From assembly GCA_021234155.1 (NCBI GenBank), contig JAJEKV010000033.1, forward strand, positions 5,382,635-5,446,634: DNA of 64,000 bases. The letters run 5' to 3'. The stretch's first letter is position 1, and each line of letters begins with the position of its first letter. The position numbers were made by a program, and so were the translations under genes. Below the pieces are notes generated by a model that had not been told where the DNA came from, searched no databases, and was given only the letters and a program-made list of their open reading frames with translations. Shown one piece after another: positions 61,147 through 64,000 of the stretch. Source of the DNA: Isoetes taiwanensis. Lineage: Eukaryota; Streptophyta; Lycopodiopsida; Isoetales; Isoetaceae.

Positions 61147-61445
61147 GTTGTAATGACATGTTAATTTACATAGAATTATATAACTATACCAAGAGCTTGT
61201 TTGGATGTTACGTCCTAACTACTTTAGGAGTGGTTATTACACATGCTCCAATATAAATGTTTTATAGGACCACTACGCTTTTTATTTGACCAATATAAAA
61301 TATTCTTATGGCATTGTCTTACACTATGCATGCGATTGGGACTATAGCATGAATGCGATGATGGATTCTAGCTCTTGGTACATTCTGTGGACATGGGGTT
61401 TAGAATTTTTATTGTAGGTAGAGCTTGGTGTGCATTCAAATGAAA

Positions 61446-61650
61446 TAAAACTAGTTATGGATGCCCGGCGTTGCCGGGCTTTAGCACCAACCTGAAAAGC
61501 ATGTTCTAATCAAAATGGCCTTGGAGAGCAAGTGCAAGTTGTGTTAAATATATAGTGATATAATGAGCATTCGGGCTTTAGCAACCACCTACTCTTTTCA
61601 AAATGGGCATTGGAGAGAGAGTGCAACTTGTGTCAAATATAAGGTGACAG
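61446..61650 (+). repeat. Hairpin-headed tandem repeat (GCCCGGC-GTT-GCCGGGC)
   Basis: A 7-bp perfect hairpin at 61468-61484 follows ACTAGTTATGGAT. The next roughly 97 bp (CGGGCTTTAGCACCAACCTG to GTGTTAAATATA) are repeated once with substitutions (61570-61645). This resembles the CCCG...GTTG...CGGG stem motifs of common plant dispersed repeats; the class is not assigned. Confidence 0.55.
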
Positions 61651-64000
61651 AGTTATAAGATATGAACGTCTTATTCTCCATAAATAGTGTGATGAGCTCC
61701 ATTTTTTTCTAAGAATAGTAGTTATGCATAGTATTACATAAAACATGTCATCCAGTGGTACCTAACTGTCAGAGTTTGTTACATAATTGTTTCGTTATGG
61801 GCTAACCATAAGATTTGTAAGATTTTGCAATTTATAAAAACTATATGATAAGGAGCCCATCGCTAAGTTGAGTAACTCTAATTTTAATGCAATTATATCT
61901 TTGGCATATGAGATAGGAAGCATTTGTGACAATATTATTAGTTGAGGAGTGGCAGATATAAAGGAAATGGCAGATATATATTCATTTAATTGCTTTTGGG
62001 TAGTGGGTAATCTCATTAAATTTGCTTAGACATAATTACTTTGCATCTCCTAGGCCAAATTAAGAGTTCCAAGATGTTCTTGACCTTAAAAGTAAAGTTG
62101 CAATGGTTAGGGTTGAGCGTTAGGGAGTGTGATTGTTAAGAGACAAATAGAGGCATTAAGCTCAATAGTCTTTGCTTGCTAAACACATTTAGCACTTGTC
62201 AAAAGTAAATTACAACATGATGAAGGGACCATACAAAAGGTATAGTCTAATTAAGCATACATTTTCAAACAAATCAATTTTGGAAGTGTTACCTTTGAAA
62301 TTGCATGTAGCATTCAAAAATAAAATGCATCGACCTAATGGAACACCTTGGAGCAAATGAGCCCACAATGGTAACACCAAGAAGAAAAAGAAATTTATGC
62401 AAACATTTAAAAAGCATCAAAACCAAAATCCTCTTCTGTATGCTAGTAACTATAACAAATCATCAATAGTGCATGTATTCGCATGGTTTGCTAAAATTTG
62501 ATTGTTAAATATAGAACATTTACCTTTATAATCTCTTGGCAACCTAGTAAAGAAACCAGGCTAACTTTACATCCTTAAATACCGAGAGTTGTGATCTGTT
62601 ATGTGCAATAGCATATTGCAAACATGACACGTACAATGTCTATAAATTACCATTTTCTACTTGTCTACCATCCATCTTCTATCCCTGATGAACTAAAAGC
62701 TTCAATTGCATCAGTTCTCTAACAATTTCCAGCTCCAAAGCATTTGCAGCTCCAATGCATTTTTCATCCATCATATCAATATGTGACCTACTTACTTCTG
62801 TTGAAATCCAAATGCCAGAACAACAAAAGAGTTATGCTCCTGCAAGCAGAAATATTCCTAAACCTTTCGTCTCACACATATCAAAATTATAGGAAGCGTC
62901 GTACAACTACAGCTATAAATCAAGGATTAAAAACATGTAGCTCAGTGTCATTTTGAATACATGGTTCAAGCATCATGTTCTTGAACAATATCCATACTAA
63001 CAAAAGTGATACTTGTCAGTTACCTACAGTTCGGCTGATCTAATGATGCAGCCATTTGCTACTGCAAGAATCACTAAACGTGAGAAAATTGAAGAGAACA
63101 TGCCAAAATTGTGAAGTGTAAAACTTAGCTTGCTTTAGGAGGAACTGATGTATACTGAAAGGTAACAAAAAAAAGGGTTAAGAAGATGAACAATTTTTGT
63201 GTACGCAATGTCCCAATATTTTGCTGTTTAAAAACGTCGTCGTTTGTTTGACCTTGCAAAAGGAAAATTGGGGCTAAGGATAGTTTAAACTGAGCGTCGC
63301 AAGCAATTAAAATGAAAAACTCTTATTTGTTCCGTACAACCTCAATCATAATGCATTGATTGAATGACCTGCAAGTTCCTATACAGTCCAAAACTCAAGA
63401 TGTCAATTTCACCTCCTTAGTGTTGCTTTGGTCACGCATGGATTAAGAAGGCATTAGACCTGTAGAACTGCTATGAGCCAATTTTGCACTTGGTGATTTT
63501 GCATCGTTCAACATCGAACTTCAATAGAACAATGCAAAAAACAAAAACGTGTGGATTAAGAACGAATTGGACCTGTAAAACTGCTATGCTGGATAAGTTG
63601 TCAACTCTGCTTGCTTGGCTTCTTGGCGTGCAGCTTCCATTTCCTGCAGCATCTTCCATAAATTACCAAGAAAATGCCTAGCATCTATTGTAGTAGATAA
63701 AAAATATAACATCTTGTTAATCATTAAGGTAATGTCTGATTAAATAATCTGTGAGCATCAGAAGAACCTCAACCCTCAGTGTGTAGGAAGAGCCTTTATA
63801 ATGAAAATGCAAATGAAGTTCTGATGTGTAGAAAGAACCTGAAATATAGCCTTGTCTTAGATGAAGACTCCATTAAAACTGTTTGGTACATAATGATCTC
63901 AGTTAGCAAACTGTACCCCACTTTCTATAAAGAAATTGGGCTTTTGGTTCAGCATATTTTCCACCTTCATCTGAACATAGACGTAAACATCAAATTGTAG
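61651..64000. other. AT-rich intergenic DNA, nothing recognised
   Basis: No frame with recognisable protein, no inverted repeat and no tandem repeat stands out. A frame touching the right edge (63779-64000) has no recognisable features. Confidence 0.4.

Overview
This window is non-coding and repeat-rich. It looks like part of a large, transposon-dense land-plant nuclear genome. The evidence is L1-type LINEs with plant-style C-terminal zinc motifs, short GT-AG introns with T-rich acceptors, hAT-like miniature elements, and a broken gene for a sterol C4-methyl oxidase of the plant SMO type. A tyrosine-recombinase (DIRS/Ngaro-like) retrotransposon, unfamiliar from flowering plants, hints at a non-flowering lineage such as a fern or lycophyte; that placement is inference only. 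I see no intact host gene, tRNA, rRNA or CRISPR array.

Layout. 1-1190: an open frame entering from the left edge and an LTR-like promoter stretch. About 1195-6740: a tyrosine-recombinase retrotransposon with a broken gag, an open RT/RNase H frame and an open recombinase frame. 6.7-12.1 kb: relics, a microsatellite, hairpins and a LINE tail. 12.2-17.9 kb: a composite non-coding element, one 5.0 kb unit followed head-to-tail by a 0.77 kb internally deleted unit, with one shared 13-bp target duplication. 18.2-21.9 kb: LINE pieces, a three-copy tandem repeat and exons of an unidentified plant gene.

22.0-41.1 kb is the centrepiece: a giant inverted duplication (two arms of about 7.4 kb) carrying exon fragments of one unidentified gene in both arms, pointing outward. 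Between the arms is a second, offset palindrome, a foldback-type element (about 31.15-33.28 kb) built from some 21 alternating copies of a 40-bp core. One segment of about 415 bp is flipped in one arm relative to the other, and a LINE has inserted in one arm only.

41-64 kb: a two-exon relic, simple repeats, a 4.2 kb degenerate LINE (family A) broken by a hAT-like miniature element and a 0.55 kb foldback element, a 3.7 kb L1 LINE, another family-A 3' end, the SMO pseudogene, a 258-bp duplicated segment, and a 5'-truncated L1 with a perfect 16-bp target duplication. The last 2.3 kb shows nothing recognisable.

The genes here do not form a pathway. They record rounds of insertion, inverted duplication and decay. 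The inverted duplication with gene-derived arms and a hairpin core is the most likely to have biology of its own, as a possible source of hairpin RNA.
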